Assembly (NCBI GenBank): GCA_030427585.1
Contig: JAUIBW010000007.1
Location: 1-64,000, forward strand
Origin: Bacteroidia bacterium
Lineage (GTDB): Bacteria > Bacteroidota > Bacteroidia > Flavobacteriales > Flavobacteriaceae
DNA: 64,000 nucleotides
Reading direction: 5' to 3'
Positions 1 through 9,353 of this stretch are shown piece after piece. The position numbers were made by a program, and so were the translations under genes. Position 1 is the stretch's first letter. Each line of letters begins with the position of its first letter. The notes below the pieces were generated by a model, which saw only the letters and a list, made by a program, of their open reading frames with translations, searched no databases and had not been told where the DNA came from.

Positions 1-704
1 CACGTCTTTTTGTCTAATATTTCAAAATAAAACACAACCGTAGCCCTGCTATGCTTGAATTTTCTTTTTCATCTAAGCCAAAAATTCATCATTTTTCTTA
101 TGAGTAAATTTAAATCAGAACTGGTATTAAATATGTGCCTTACACTTATCTAAAATTTAGTACATAAAAAAAACCTGTTAAGCTTAAACAGGCTAACAGG
201 TTTCATTCATCGCGACTTGGGGAGGTTGCGATTAATTAACAACAAAAAATCACATCAACAAAAATACTTTTTTCGCCACATATACACAGTTTGAAATCAA
301 TTCTATTGTAGGTTTGATCGATTTCTGTAGACGATTTATACGTTTTTTCATAATAGGGGAAACTTGTGTGGGTTAATAATTTTTTTAATCCTTTATAAAA
401 TAATGTTTATAGGAACATTATTTTTTATCGGGACACTAATATGCAAATTATTTTCAACAATTACGTTTAAATACACGAAAAAATCGACAAAATACTCAAA
501 ATTTTAACATTTAAATGCATATTGTTAGTTTTTAAGGCTTAAAGCAAAGGTTTAAGGGCATAGAAGTGCTGTTGAAAGCGTAGTATTTTTCTTTCAAAAA
601 CAAGATAATCTAATCTTGCTATATCAAAACGACTCTTTTGTTGATTTATTATTCGTAGAGGTTTAATTATTATTCGTTGCTATATTTATAGAATTAGATT
701 TAAA
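1..704. other. Intergenic region with structured end
   Basis: No open reading frame with convincing coding character is seen in these 704 bases, which are very AT-rich. The only clear structure is a pair of hairpins near bases 171-232: a 10-bp stem with a T-run on its minus-strand side, and next to it a stem ATCGCGAC/GTTGCGAT with one G.T pair. The stretch between this terminator and the stop codon of the CoA-transferase B gene at 705 is unexplained. Confidence 0.5.
164..203 (-). terminator. Rho-independent terminator, minus strand
   Basis: Stem AAACCTGTTA (171-180) pairs with TAACAGGTTT (194-203). Read on the minus strand the stem is followed by a run of eight T. It would end minus-strand transcripts, but the nearest minus-strand gene stops about 500 bases upstream, so either the mRNA has a long 3' tail or a small RNA lies in between. 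Confidence 0.6.
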
Positions 705-1361
705 TCAATCTAATATCATTTCGGGAATATCCCCTTCAATTATGAGGTTTCCTTCTGTGGCATTCTTAATTTCTTCTACAGATACTCCCGGAGCTCTTTC
801 TAAAAGTTTAAATCCTTTATCAGTAACTTCTAGATAAGCCAGGTTTGTAACTATTTTTTTTACGCAGTTAACTCCAGTAAGTGGAAGTGAACATTTTTTT
901 AGCAATTTAGATGCTCCTGCCTTATTAGTATGCATCATGGCTACAATAATATTCTCTGCGCTAGCTACTAGGTCCATTGCCCCTCCCATTCCTTTGACCA
1001 TCTTACCAGGGATTTTCCAGTTTGCTATATCTCCATTTTCAGAAACTTCCATTGCTCCCAAAATTGTTAAGTCAACGTGTTGCCCTCGAATCATACCAAA
1101 ACTCATTGCAGAGTCAAAAAATGAAGCTCCTGGCATTGTAGTAATTGTTTGTTTTCCTGCATTTATAATATCGGCATCTTCTTCTCCTTCATAAGGAAAA
1201 GGTCCCATTCCCAGAACTCCGTTTTCGCTTTGAAACTCTACTTCTATACCTTGAGGGATATAATTGGCCACTAATGTAGGTATTCCTATTCCCAGGTTTA
1301 CAAAATATCCGTCCTGTAGTTCTTTAGCAATACGCTTTGCAATTCCGTTTTTATCTAACAT
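705..1361 (-). CDS. scoB: 3-oxoacid CoA-transferase subunit B
   Basis: Beta subunit of a succinyl-CoA:3-oxoacid (or acetate/acetoacetate) CoA-transferase, which moves CoA between acyl donors during ketone-body and short-chain fatty acid use in the cytoplasm. The protein is 218 aa from the chosen start MLDKNGIAKR; the ORF-track start 16 codons earlier reads into the upstream gene and lacks family likeness. The motif GIGIPTLVANYIP and the SENGVLGMGP segment, which carries the family's catalytic glutamate, are both present. Its partner, subunit A, lies at 2456-3163, separated by two unrelated genes, whereas the subunits are normally adjacent. The start overlaps the upstream small gene by 11 bases. 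Exact acyl substrate cannot be told from sequence. Confidence 0.93.
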   Translation of the reverse strand: MLDKNGIAKRIAKELQDGYFVNLGIGIPTLVANYIPQGIEVEFQSENGVLGMGPFPYEGEEDADIINAGKQTITTMPGASFFDSAMSFGMIRGQHVDLTILGAMEVSENGDIANWKIPGKMVKGMGGAMDLVASAENIIVAMMHTNKAGASKLLKKCSLPLTGVNCVKKIVTNLAYLEVTDKGFKLLERAPGVSVEEIKNATEGNLIIEGDIPEMILD

Positions 1362-1623
1362 AATTATTTCTTCTAATCTTATATAAATTAAAATGATTGG
1401 TTGACTCACTGTCCTGAATCCATATTAATAAAGGTATAAAGATCACAGCCAAAGCTATAAGACCATAAAAACTTAAAAGAACAATAGTAACTATCCCACT
1501 TATTATAAATGCAAAGTGTATTTTTCTATTATCAACAACCGCATCTATTCTATTAAAAATATACTTTTTATCTTCTTTATTACAATACTTACACATACCC
1601 TGTACTTCGTCACCAATTTTCAT
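1351..1623 (-). CDS. Small membrane protein with CxxC motif
   Basis: A 90-aa protein of unknown function. The N-terminus carries one CKYC pair, which could be half of a zinc site or a redox motif, followed by two closely spaced hydrophobic helices (about residues 36-70) and a basic tail. It sits between the peroxiredoxin and subunit B of the CoA-transferase and overlaps the latter's start by 11 bases, which suggests co-transcription. I do not recognise a family. Support for coding is the overlap, the hydrophobic pattern and the lack of any better ORF here; it could still be a chance ORF. Confidence 0.55.
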   Translation of the reverse strand: MKIGDEVQGMCKYCNKEDKKYIFNRIDAVVDNRKIHFAFIISGIVTIVLLSFYGLIALAVIFIPLLIWIQDSESTNHFNLYKIRRNNYVR

Positions 1624-1709
1624 TTGTAATTCGCCTCTGGTTGCTGCTACTGGTTTAAATTTATTTTGAATCTTACGTTGAGAGCATGTAAACTCTAATT
1701 TTATACTTA

Positions 1710-2351
1710 CTAATTTAAATTAGGTTGAGGTGTCATCCTTAAATAAGGTTTTATCTCTTTATACCCTTTTGGGAATAATTCAGCTATTTCTTCATTAGGT
1801 ACAGAGGGCACAATAACGCAATCTTCTCCAGAGGTCCAATTTGCCGGTGTGGCCACTTTATGATATGCTGTTAACTGAAGCGAATCAATAACGCGTAATA
1901 GCTCATCAAAATTTCTTCCTGTAGAAGCTGGATATGTTATTGTAAGTTTGATTTTTTTATCTGGTGCTATTACAAAAACAGAACGCACTGTTAGTTGACT
2001 ATCCGCATTGGGATGAATCATATCATATAATTCTGATACCTTTCTATCCTCATCGGCGATGATCGGAAAATTAACTGTTGTGTCTTGTGTTTCATTAATA
2101 TCTTTAATCCACCCGTGATGAGATTCTAAGCCATCTACACTTAATGCAGCAACTTTTACATTGCGTTTCTTAAATTCATTTGCGTATTTTGATACTGTAC
2201 CCAATTCTGTAGTACAAACAGGAGTATAATCTGCCGGATGTGAAAATAGAATTCCCCAGTCTTCTCCCAACCAATTATGAAAATCTATTTCTCCTTCTGT
2301 AGTTTGTGCAATGAAGTTTGGTGCTTCATCTCCTAATCGTAATGCAGCCAT
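1710..2351 (-). CDS. 1-Cys peroxiredoxin (Prx6 type)
   Basis: Cytoplasmic thiol peroxidase of the AhpC/TSA superfamily that reduces H2O2 and organic hydroperoxides. The 213-aa length fits the Prx6 class, which has a longer C-terminal domain than typical 2-Cys enzymes. The peroxidatic cysteine lies in the signature PVCTTELG at about residues 45-52, and the family's arginine segment follows in QLTVRSVFVI. There is a second cysteine (GEDCVIVPS) near residue 178, but no classical resolving-cysteine motif. The gene lies between the two CoA-transferase subunit genes on the same strand, an unusual placement that may reflect insertion into an ancestral scoAB operon. Confidence 0.93.
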   Translation of the reverse strand: MAALRLGDEAPNFIAQTTEGEIDFHNWLGEDWGILFSHPADYTPVCTTELGTVSKYANEFKKRNVKVAALSVDGLESHHGWIKDINETQDTTVNFPIIADEDRKVSELYDMIHPNADSQLTVRSVFVIAPDKKIKLTITYPASTGRNFDELLRVIDSLQLTAYHKVATPANWTSGEDCVIVPSVPNEEIAELFPKGYKEIKPYLRMTPQPNLN

Positions 2352-2455
2352 AATTTGTGTGTATTTAAGGTTTTAAAAACAAATAGTATTAATTTGAAGT
2401 AATATACTCTTTTTTCAATAGGCTATAAAAAATGATTTTTACATCTATTAAAAGA

Positions 2456-3163
2456 TTAAGCTTTTTCTTTTTTACGAACCGTACGTTGTTCGATTCTTTT
2501 TTCATAATCTTGTCCTTGAAAAATTCGTTGAACAAATATTCCCGGAATATGTATATGATCTGGGTTTAGGGCTCCTGCAGGAACTAATTCTTCTACCTCG
2601 GCCACTGTTATTTTTGCAGCACCACACATACAAGGATTAAAGTTTCTTGCCGTTCCTTTAAAGATCAAATTACCAGCCTCATCACCTTTCCAGGCTTTTA
2701 CAAATGCAAAATCAGCTTTAAATGCATGCTCTAACACATACATTTTTCCATTAAATTCTCGAGTTTCTTTTCCTTCGGCTACTTCGGTACCGTAACCTGC
2801 TGGAGTATAAATTGCAGGAAAACCTCCCTGGGCCGCACGACATCTTTCTGCCAACGTTCCTTGTGGGATAAGTTCTACATCCAATTCGCCACTAAGCATT
2901 TGGCGTTCGAATTCATCATTTTCTCCCACATAAGAAGAGATCATTTTTTTGATTTGCTTTTTTTGAAGTAAAAGCCCTAATCCAAAATCATCAACTCCTG
3001 CATTATTGGATATACAGGTAAGACCTTTGATATTTGATTTTACAAGTTCTGTAATAGTATTTTCGGGAATACCACATAGGCCAAACCCTCCTAGCATAAA
3101 GGTCATATCATCTTTGATACCAACCAAAGCTTCGGTAACATTGGATACCGTTTTACGAATCAT
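2456..3163 (-). CDS. scoA: 3-oxoacid CoA-transferase subunit A
   Basis: Alpha subunit of the CoA-transferase whose beta subunit is at 705-1361. The protein is 235 aa, normal for the family. The glycine-rich CoA-binding signature [13 protein letters not shown] appears near residue 25, and [14 protein letters not shown] and [16 protein letters not shown] are further family segments. The C-terminus is short and basic ([11 protein letters not shown]). It reads first on the minus strand, with the peroxiredoxin and the small membrane gene between it and subunit B; about 100 bases separate it from the peroxiredoxin, so a second promoter there is possible. Confidence 0.93.
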   Translation of the reverse strand: MIRKTVSNVTEALVGIKDDMTFMLGGFGLCGIPENTITELVKSNIKGLTCISNNAGVDDFGLGLLLQKKQIKKMISSYVGENDEFERQMLSGELDVELIPQGTLAERCRAAQGGFPAIYTPAGYGTEVAEGKETREFNGKMYVLEHAFKADFAFVKAWKGDEAGNLIFKGTARNFNPCMCGAAKITVAEVEELVPAGALNPDHIHIPGIFVQRIFQGQDYEKRIEQRTVRKKEKA

Positions 3164-3264
3164 AGTGTTCTAATTTTAGCAGACTAAAAGTACTAAAAAA
3201 AACAGTATTTTATCTTTTGAAATTAGATAGTTTTAAGAATCTTTTAAACCAGGTAAGGCCTATT

Positions 3265-5595
3265 TTAAAGACTGAACTCATCTATATTCTCATCCTGAAT
3301 ACTATTTCTCTTAAAAGCCTTACAATCTACTTCGATAGTTAAGTTTTCTGGCTTTGAAAAAGCTTCTTTAGAAATTTTTAATGTTTTATCGTCATAGCAT
3401 TTTCTCATAAATAGTGCCCATACCGGTAATGCCATTGTAGCTCCTTGCCCAAAAGTAGTTGTTCTAAAATGCGTAGCTCTATCGTCTCCTCCAACCCAAA
3501 CTCCTGTACAAAGGTTAGGAACAATACCCATAAACCAACCATCACTTTGATTTTGTGTTGTTCCTGTTTTACCAGCTATAGGGTTTGTAAACTTATATGG
3601 GTGACCGGTGACTACATTTTTTATATCATATCTTGATGAAGGTCCTGTACGTAAACGTACTCCAGAACCAGATTGAGTAACACCCTCCATTAGATTAATA
3701 GTCACATAAGCAGCTTCTTTACTAATCACATCACGTGTTTCGGGAACAAATTGATACAAAACAGTTCCGTTTTTATCTTCAATACTAGTAATGGTTACTG
3801 GTTTGGTATATATCCCTTGGTTAGCAAATGTACTATAGGCTCCTACCATTTCTGACAATTTCAAATCTACTGACCCTAATGCTATAGAAGCTACCTCAAG
3901 AATATCTGATTCTACTCCCATTTTCTTTGCCAGACGAACAATAGGTTCTGGTCCTATTCTATCCATTAAACGTGCAGAAATTGTATTCACAGATTTGGCT
4001 AACGCTTCTTTAAGACTCATATACCCTGTATAATCAGCATCACTATTTTTTGGTGTCCAGTCATTATCGATTACACCGTGAGAGCCTGCCGAAATTGTTA
4101 TTTGAGATTTTGGTATCGTATCACAAGGAGAGAGCTTAAGTTGGTCTATTGCAGTTGCATACACAAAAGGTTTAAACGTAGACCCTACCTGTCTTGCTCC
4201 CTGATATACATGATCATATTGAAAATGTTTATAATTTACCCCTCCTACCCAAGCTTTAACATGCCCGGTTTGTGGTTCCATAGACATTAATCCCGAGCGT
4301 AAAAACTTTTTATAATATAAGATAGAATCTTTAGGAGTCATGATTGTGTCTATTTCTCCTTTCCAACTAAATATGCTCATCTCTGTCTTTTCATCAAAAG
4401 ATTTTTTTATTTCTTTTTCACTTTTACCTTGGCTAAGCATCTTTTTCCATCTGGCAGAAGATTTAATACTTCGATTCAATATTCTTTCTACTTCGGCCTC
4501 TGTTAAGTCTCTAAAAGGAGTAGTTTTATTATCTTTTTCTTGTTTATCAAATTCTTTTTGAAGATTTGCCATATGTTCCTGTACTGCTTCTTCTGCATAT
4601 TTTTGCATACGAGAATCTATAGTTACATTAATTCGTAATCCATCTCTATAAATATCAAAATATTCGGGATCGCCCTCGGCATTTTCTTCTTTAGGATTTT
4701 CTTTTACCCATTTTGACATCCAACTTCTTACGTACTCTCTAAAATAAGTTGCAGTCCCATCATTATGACCTTCTGGAGAGTAATCTAGTTTAAGTGGTAA
4801 TTGTTTTAAACTATCTCTTTGTTTTTCTGTGATGTACTCATATTTCTCCATCTGATTAAGAACCACATCTCTTCTTGTTTTTACCATTTCTGGTCTACGA
4901 AGCGGATTATAAAGTGATGAATTTTTTAACATCCCTACCAATACAGCTGCTTCTTCTACAGTAAGGTCTTTAGGGTTCTTTCCGAAATAAATTCTCGATG
5001 CAGAACTTATACCAATTGCTTGATTAAGAAAATCATATTTATTAAGATACATCGTTACAATTTCTTTCTTGGTATATTGTCTTTCTAAACGAGTTGCAAT
5101 TACCCATTCCTGTATTTTTTGCAAATATCGCTCGATCTTATTCTTTGATCCTCCAGTAAATAATTGCTTTGCCAACTGTTGTGATATCGTACTTGCCCCG
5201 CCTTTGGTTCCTAAAAAAACAAATGCTCTTAATGTTCCTCTGGCATCTATCCCAGAGTGGTCATAATATCTTGCATCTTCTGTAGCTACCAGGGCGTCAA
5301 CCAAATGTTGTGGTAGATCTTCATAACTTACAGGGGTACGGTTTTCTTTAAAAAAGGTTCCTATTTGTACCCCATCTGAAGAGATAATTTGGGTTGCCAA
5401 ATCATTTTGTGGATTTTCTAATTCTTCAAATTTAGGCATTTCTCCATAAACTCCCCAACTAGCCAGAAGAAAGAGTAAGGTTATTAAAAACAATCCCGAT
5501 CCAAATAGTATCCAAAATGCTTTTATGTATTTTATGGTATTACTCGCAGGAGTTTTTGCTCTTTTTTTTGTTGATTTGGGTTTTGCCTTTGCCAT
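3265..5595 (-). CDS. Penicillin-binding protein 1A (class A PBP)
   Basis: Bifunctional murein synthase: a membrane-anchored glycosyltransferase (GT51) that polymerises glycan strands plus a transpeptidase that cross-links them. A lysine-rich cytoplasmic head is followed by one transmembrane helix (about 27-50), the GT51 motifs EDARYYDHSGID and GGASTISQQLAKQLF (about 107-145), and a transpeptidase domain with the active serine in GSTFKPF (SxxK), then SVN and KTGTT motifs. Length 776 aa is standard for Bacteroidota PBP1A. It follows gldH on the same strand across about 157 bases, an arrangement that I believe is common in Flavobacteriia. No missing catalytic motif was seen. Confidence 0.95.
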   Translation of the reverse strand: MAKAKPKSTKKRAKTPASNTIKYIKAFWILFGSGLFLITLLFLLASWGVYGEMPKFEELENPQNDLATQIISSDGVQIGTFFKENRTPVSYEDLPQHLVDALVATEDARYYDHSGIDARGTLRAFVFLGTKGGASTISQQLAKQLFTGGSKNKIERYLQKIQEWVIATRLERQYTKKEIVTMYLNKYDFLNQAIGISSASRIYFGKNPKDLTVEEAAVLVGMLKNSSLYNPLRRPEMVKTRRDVVLNQMEKYEYITEKQRDSLKQLPLKLDYSPEGHNDGTATYFREYVRSWMSKWVKENPKEENAEGDPEYFDIYRDGLRINVTIDSRMQKYAEEAVQEHMANLQKEFDKQEKDNKTTPFRDLTEAEVERILNRSIKSSARWKKMLSQGKSEKEIKKSFDEKTEMSIFSWKGEIDTIMTPKDSILYYKKFLRSGLMSMEPQTGHVKAWVGGVNYKHFQYDHVYQGARQVGSTFKPFVYATAIDQLKLSPCDTIPKSQITISAGSHGVIDNDWTPKNSDADYTGYMSLKEALAKSVNTISARLMDRIGPEPIVRLAKKMGVESDILEVASIALGSVDLKLSEMVGAYSTFANQGIYTKPVTITSIEDKNGTVLYQFVPETRDVISKEAAYVTINLMEGVTQSGSGVRLRTGPSSRYDIKNVVTGHPYKFTNPIAGKTGTTQNQSDGWFMGIVPNLCTGVWVGGDDRATHFRTTTFGQGATMALPVWALFMRKCYDDKTLKISKEAFSKPENLTIEVDCKAFKRNSIQDENIDEFSL

Positions 5596-5752
5596 ATTTC
5601 AGCTATTTAAATCTATTTTTTTTAAGATCAGAGAACGTTTTTCCCCTTTTGTCAATACCTTCCTTATCCAGATCTTTCTCTAAAAATCTTTTAATGATAT
5701 TTTTTGTCTATATCTAATTGGGTAGAAGATAGATCCTATTTTTTATAATTTA

Positions 5753-6244
5753 TCAGGGATTTTGAATATTTTCTATCCTAAATCCTATATCTGTAATTCC
5801 TTTTAATGACGATATCCCATTTACTTCACCATTTTTTCTCATGGCGTGTTCTATCGTTATCGTATAATTTCCCTTTTCTTTAAAACTTACATTTTCTTTA
5901 TACCACAATTTATTTTCTTTAAGATCAGAAAAACCTGTTCCTAACCATTTTCCATCAGGGGCTGCAAGACGATATTCTAAGGTATCAGTAACTATCTTAC
6001 CATTTGGAAATTTCATTTCACTAATTAAAAACAAATTACTGTATTTGTATTCATTATTGTTACGAACATTTATAAATAAATTATAGGATTGTGTTGTGTC
6101 GAGTTCTGGAAGTGTAAAACTCACTTTCTCATCTATTTCCCATGCATCAGCTACTGTATGATAAGTATCGAAAACCTGTTTATCATCACAAGAGATCATC
6201 CCAACTATAATACATACTATTAAAAAAAACCTAAGTTTTATCAT
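5753..6244 (-). CDS. gldH: Gliding motility lipoprotein GldH
   Basis: Lipoprotein required for gliding motility and T9SS function in Flavobacterium johnsoniae; exact role unknown. The protein is 163 aa from MIKLRFFLIV. This start is chosen because it gives a clean lipoprotein signal with cysteine 19 (GMISCDD); the ORF-track start 58 codons earlier runs through the upstream gene in another frame. The family-like segment FDTYHTVADAWEIDEKVSF follows the lipobox, and the rest reads as a beta-sandwich (APDGKWLGTGFSDLKENKLWYKENV). The start overlaps the end of the PSP1-domain gene by 14 bases, so the two are translationally linked. Confidence 0.9.
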   Translation of the reverse strand: MIKLRFFLIVCIIVGMISCDDKQVFDTYHTVADAWEIDEKVSFTLPELDTTQSYNLFINVRNNNEYKYSNLFLISEMKFPNGKIVTDTLEYRLAAPDGKWLGTGFSDLKENKLWYKENVSFKEKGNYTITIEHAMRKNGEVNGISSLKGITDIGFRIENIQNP

Positions 6245-7499
6245 TATTCCTATTACGAGACCTACGTTTTTTATTACCTCGATTATTTGATTTATTTGTT
6301 TTACCAGAATTCCCTTCTTTTGGTTTGTTTGAAACTGCCACTTGCTTATCTGAAGATCTTCTGTTTTTATTTTTTCGTTTGTTACGATTCCTTCTTTTAT
6401 TACGTTTAGGCTGATCAAATCGGGTTAAGCTATCTTGTCCTACAACGTTCTCAAAATCTGTTTTAGTATCTTCTATTAATTCTGAAGCAAAATCTTCTAA
6501 GCTTGTTACTTTTTCATTGTTCTTGTTCGCCGCAATAATTTCATTAACATCTTCGACAGATATTCTATGCCAATTCATCCATTCCCCTTCGTAAGCATAC
6601 CACAGCAATCCTTTAAAAATATCTATTTTTTGACATACAGCAGTCCCTTTATCGGTTTTAAGCTTTATGTCTGTCTTAGGAAAATTATTAAGTGCATCGA
6701 TATATGCATCTAATTCATAATTAAGACAGCATTTTAGTTTTCCGCATTGACCGGCAAGTTTTTGCGGATTTAAAGATAATTGCTGGTACCTGGCTGCACT
6801 AGTATTTACCGATCTAAAATCGGTAAGCCAGGTAGAGCAACATAGTTCCCTTCCACACGAACCAATACCTCCCAATCGCGCAGCTTCTTGCCTAAAGCCT
6901 ACTTGTCGCATTTCTATACGAGTATTAAATTCGTGTGCAAACTCTTTTATTAACTGCCTAAAGTCTACTCGCTCTTCTGCTGTATAATAAAAAGTAGCTT
7001 TAGATCCATCACCCTGAAATTCGATATCAGAAATCTTCATTTGCAGTTCTAATCTAATTGCGATTTCCCGAGCACGAACCTTCATAGCTTCTTCTCTGTC
7101 TCGAGCTTTCTGCCATATATCTATATCTTTTTGAGATGCTTTTCGATATATTTTTTTTATCTCTTCGCTATCCAATTCTACTTTCTTTTTTTTCATTTGG
7201 ATACGAACTAACTCCCCGGTAAGAGTAACAATTCCTACATCATGACCAGGAGAGGACTCTGTTGCAACAATATCTCCAATACTTAAAGAAAGATTTTCTG
7301 TATTTTTAAAGAAGTTTTTTCTACCGTTCTTAAATCGTATTTCAACATAAGAAAAAGGTAATGATCCACTAGGAAGTGACATATTGGATAACCAATCAAA
7401 AACCGTTAATTTATTGCAACCATCTGTACCACAGGTACCATTATTCTTACAACCCTTAGGTTGCCCGTCTTTTGCGGAGGAACAACTGTTACACCCCAT
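6231..7499 (-). CDS. PSP1 domain protein (RicT/YaaT-like)
   Basis: Member of the PSP1 family, whose Bacillus homologue RicT works in the Ric complex that affects RNA processing by RNase Y. The 422-aa protein begins with a cysteine-rich head (MGCNSCSSAKDGQPKGCKNNG), then the PSP1 domain with the conserved cysteine segments GSCGRELCCSTWL and CGKLKCCLNYE (about 215-265), which bind Fe-S clusters in RicT. The last ~80 residues are a low-complexity basic tail rich in R, N, K and S, suited to nucleic acid contact and not part of the core family. It is upstream of and overlaps gldH, as often in Bacteroidota. Function here is inferred from the family only. Confidence 0.88.
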   Translation of the reverse strand: MGCNSCSSAKDGQPKGCKNNGTCGTDGCNKLTVFDWLSNMSLPSGSLPFSYVEIRFKNGRKNFFKNTENLSLSIGDIVATESSPGHDVGIVTLTGELVRIQMKKKKVELDSEEIKKIYRKASQKDIDIWQKARDREEAMKVRAREIAIRLELQMKISDIEFQGDGSKATFYYTAEERVDFRQLIKEFAHEFNTRIEMRQVGFRQEAARLGGIGSCGRELCCSTWLTDFRSVNTSAARYQQLSLNPQKLAGQCGKLKCCLNYELDAYIDALNNFPKTDIKLKTDKGTAVCQKIDIFKGLLWYAYEGEWMNWHRISVEDVNEIIAANKNNEKVTSLEDFASELIEDTKTDFENVVGQDSLTRFDQPKRNKRRNRNKRKNKNRRSSDKQVAVSNKPKEGNSGKTNKSNNRGNKKRRSRNRNNDKT

Positions 7500-7659
7500 A
7501 TTTTTTGTCTATATTGAAATTTGTCTGCGATCATAATCGCAACAAATATGGTTCTTACTAAGTTAGAAATATATCATTTCTAACGTATCAATCGTTAAAG
7601 ATACTATGAAATGAGGATAAAAAAAACTATCTGCTATAGTATCTTCACCTTTTTAAGTG

Positions 7660-8691
7660 TTACTTCTTATATTTTAATGCTTCAGAGCGACCTTTTTTAA
7701 AGATTTTATTACTATTTCCTTTACCTTTTCGTAATGCTTTTTGTTCTTCAAACGATAATCTATTAATCTCCATACATTGTGTCGAGCAACAGTTTTCTAA
7801 TTCTGCCGCGCAATTTTCACACTGTATAAACAATAAGTGGCATGCTTCATTTTCACAATTCACGTGGGTATCACACGGGGTGCCACATTGATGGCAATTA
7901 GCTATCACATCGTTAGAAATACGCTCTGCTCTTCTATGATCAAATACAAAGTTTTTACCCAAAAATTTATTTTCTAAACCCTGAGCTTCGACCTGTCTTG
8001 CATATTCTATAATACCTCCTTCTAATTGAAATACATTTTTAAATCCTTTGTGCTTATAATATGCGCTGGCTTTCTCACAGCGTATACCCCCAGTACAATA
8101 CATTACCAGTTTTTTATCTTCTTTATGATCTTTAAGATCTTCTTCGATAATGTCCAAAGAGTCTCTAAACGTATCTACATCGGGTGTAACAGCTCCTTTA
8201 AAATGGCCTATTTCACTTTCATAATGATTACGCATATCGACCAGTACTGTATCAGGATCTTCGATAAGTTTATTAAATGCAGAAGCATCAACATGTACTC
8301 CTTTATTGGTTACATCAAATGTATCATCATCTAATCCATCGGCTACAATCTTTTTACGAATTTTTACTTTTAGCTTCAAAAAGGATTTTGCGTTTTGCTC
8401 TCTTGCGATATTGAGGCGCACATTTTCTAGAAAAGAAATACTATCCAGATGTTTTTTAAAAGCTTCAAAATTAGGTGCCGGGACAGATAATTGCCCATTT
8501 ATACCTTCTTTAGCCACATAAATACGCCCCAAAACCTCGAGTTCATTCCAATGAATAAAAAGATGATTTCTAAAAATTTGTGGATTACCAATATGTGCAT
8601 ATTTGTAGAAAGATAGCGTAAGTCGGTCTGTACCGGCTTCATCGATAAGAGCTGCTCTTTCTTTTGCACTTAATTTGTTGTACAGTTGCAT
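7660..8691 (-). CDS. trhO: tRNA U34 hydroxylase TrhO (rhodanese family)
   Basis: Oxygen-dependent tRNA uridine-34 hydroxylase (YceA/TrhO family) that makes 5-hydroxyuridine in the wobble position. The start MQLYNKLSAKE gives 343 aa; the 22 extra residues in the ORF track look like upstream DNA. An N-terminal ferredoxin-like domain (about 20-120) precedes a rhodanese domain with the active-site loop YCTGGIRCEKA (Cys199). The C-terminal part holds many cysteines (CHQCGTPCDTHVNCENEACH), a likely zinc-binding region, and a lysine-rich tail. It is the first gene of its transcript, divergent from recA. Confidence 0.9.
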   Translation of the reverse strand: MQLYNKLSAKERAALIDEAGTDRLTLSFYKYAHIGNPQIFRNHLFIHWNELEVLGRIYVAKEGINGQLSVPAPNFEAFKKHLDSISFLENVRLNIAREQNAKSFLKLKVKIRKKIVADGLDDDTFDVTNKGVHVDASAFNKLIEDPDTVLVDMRNHYESEIGHFKGAVTPDVDTFRDSLDIIEEDLKDHKEDKKLVMYCTGGIRCEKASAYYKHKGFKNVFQLEGGIIEYARQVEAQGLENKFLGKNFVFDHRRAERISNDVIANCHQCGTPCDTHVNCENEACHLLFIQCENCAAELENCCSTQCMEINRLSFEEQKALRKGKGNSNKIFKKGRSEALKYKK

Positions 8692-8924
8692 GCTATACTT
8701 ACGTTTTAAGTTAGCCCCAAATACTATGTTTTTGAGGTAAAAGAAATTTTTTTCCAAAAATACAAATCATAAAGTAATATACAAAAACTGCTATTTGAGT
8801 TTTAGATGGTGGGTATATTACCAAAAGCGGTAATTGTGATGATTATTCTATAATTCCATTATACAAACCTAGAGACATGGATAATTCAGATAATGCAAAT
8901 CAATAAATTCTAATTTCAGAATAT

Positions 8925-8960
8925 AAAAAATGCCTTAAAAATTATTCTAAGGCATTTTTT
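8925..8960. terminator. Orphan hairpin terminator
   Basis: A 13-bp stem, AAAAAATGCCTTA with TAAGGCATTTTTT, closes a 10-base loop. A T-run follows on the plus strand and, by symmetry, on the minus strand. It is in the middle of a divergent intergenic region, so it probably ends a short unannotated transcript, for example the peptide ORF at 9012-9098. Confidence 0.65.
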
Positions 8961-9011
8961 GGGCTAATTCGTTATTAAATAATTTAACGATTAAAAAATA
9001 TAATAACGAAG

Positions 9012-9098
9012 CTAGCCACCTTCTACTATACAATTACTAATTTTAGTAATTGTGCAGCCATCAAGATGATGTCTTACGACCTTTTTAAGAAATTTCAT
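9012..9098 (-). CDS. Possible 28-aa peptide
   Basis: ATG-started ORF reading MKFLKKVVRHHL then DGCTITKISNCIVEGG. The head is basic and amphipathic and the tail has two cysteines eight residues apart, which recalls small exported or modified peptides, but I recognise no family. Its only further support is the strong terminator 50-90 bases downstream in the right orientation. It is too short for the ORF track and may be a chance ORF. Confidence 0.28.
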   Translation of the reverse strand: MKFLKKVVRHHLDGCTITKISNCIVEGG

Positions 9099-9353
9099 CT
9101 TTCTCTTTCCTTCTGCTTTTGTTCATGTTTGCTTTTTATGTAGATGCTATAAAAACAAAAGGGTTGCGCTATACGCTTAAAAAAATGTAATCGTTGTCTG
9201 CCTCCAGTTTAAAAACACCAAATCTTACTAGATAAAGTGCAGATATTTGTTGTTAATAATGATTTTAGAATCTGTATCCCAACTACAAAAAGAAATAGTA
9301 CTTTAGCAAAAAGTTTATTATCAATGTCAAATCCCGATATATTTGAACAACAA

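Larger units (their letters stand above)
8692..9353. other. trhO-recA divergent intergenic region
   Basis: About 660 bases separate trhO (minus) and recA (plus). The region holds a strong terminator-like hairpin at 8925-8960 that does not follow any annotated gene, and a possible 28-codon minus-strand ORF at 9012-9098 whose transcript would run into that hairpin. The promoters of both flanking genes must also lie here; I did not find an unambiguous -33/-7 pair. Confidence 0.5.

Noticed and set aside
937-1194. 85-aa plus-strand ORF opposite scoB
   Set aside because: Antisense shadow of a well-conserved gene; the same applies to the other plus-strand ORFs opposite the PBP, Bat and T9SS genes.
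5600-5700. Charged 33-codon minus-strand reading frame (RFLEKDLDKEGIDKRGKTFSDLK) between gldH and the PBP gene
   Set aside because: It looks coding-like but has no ATG, GTG or TTG start; possibly a gene remnant, not reportable as a gene.
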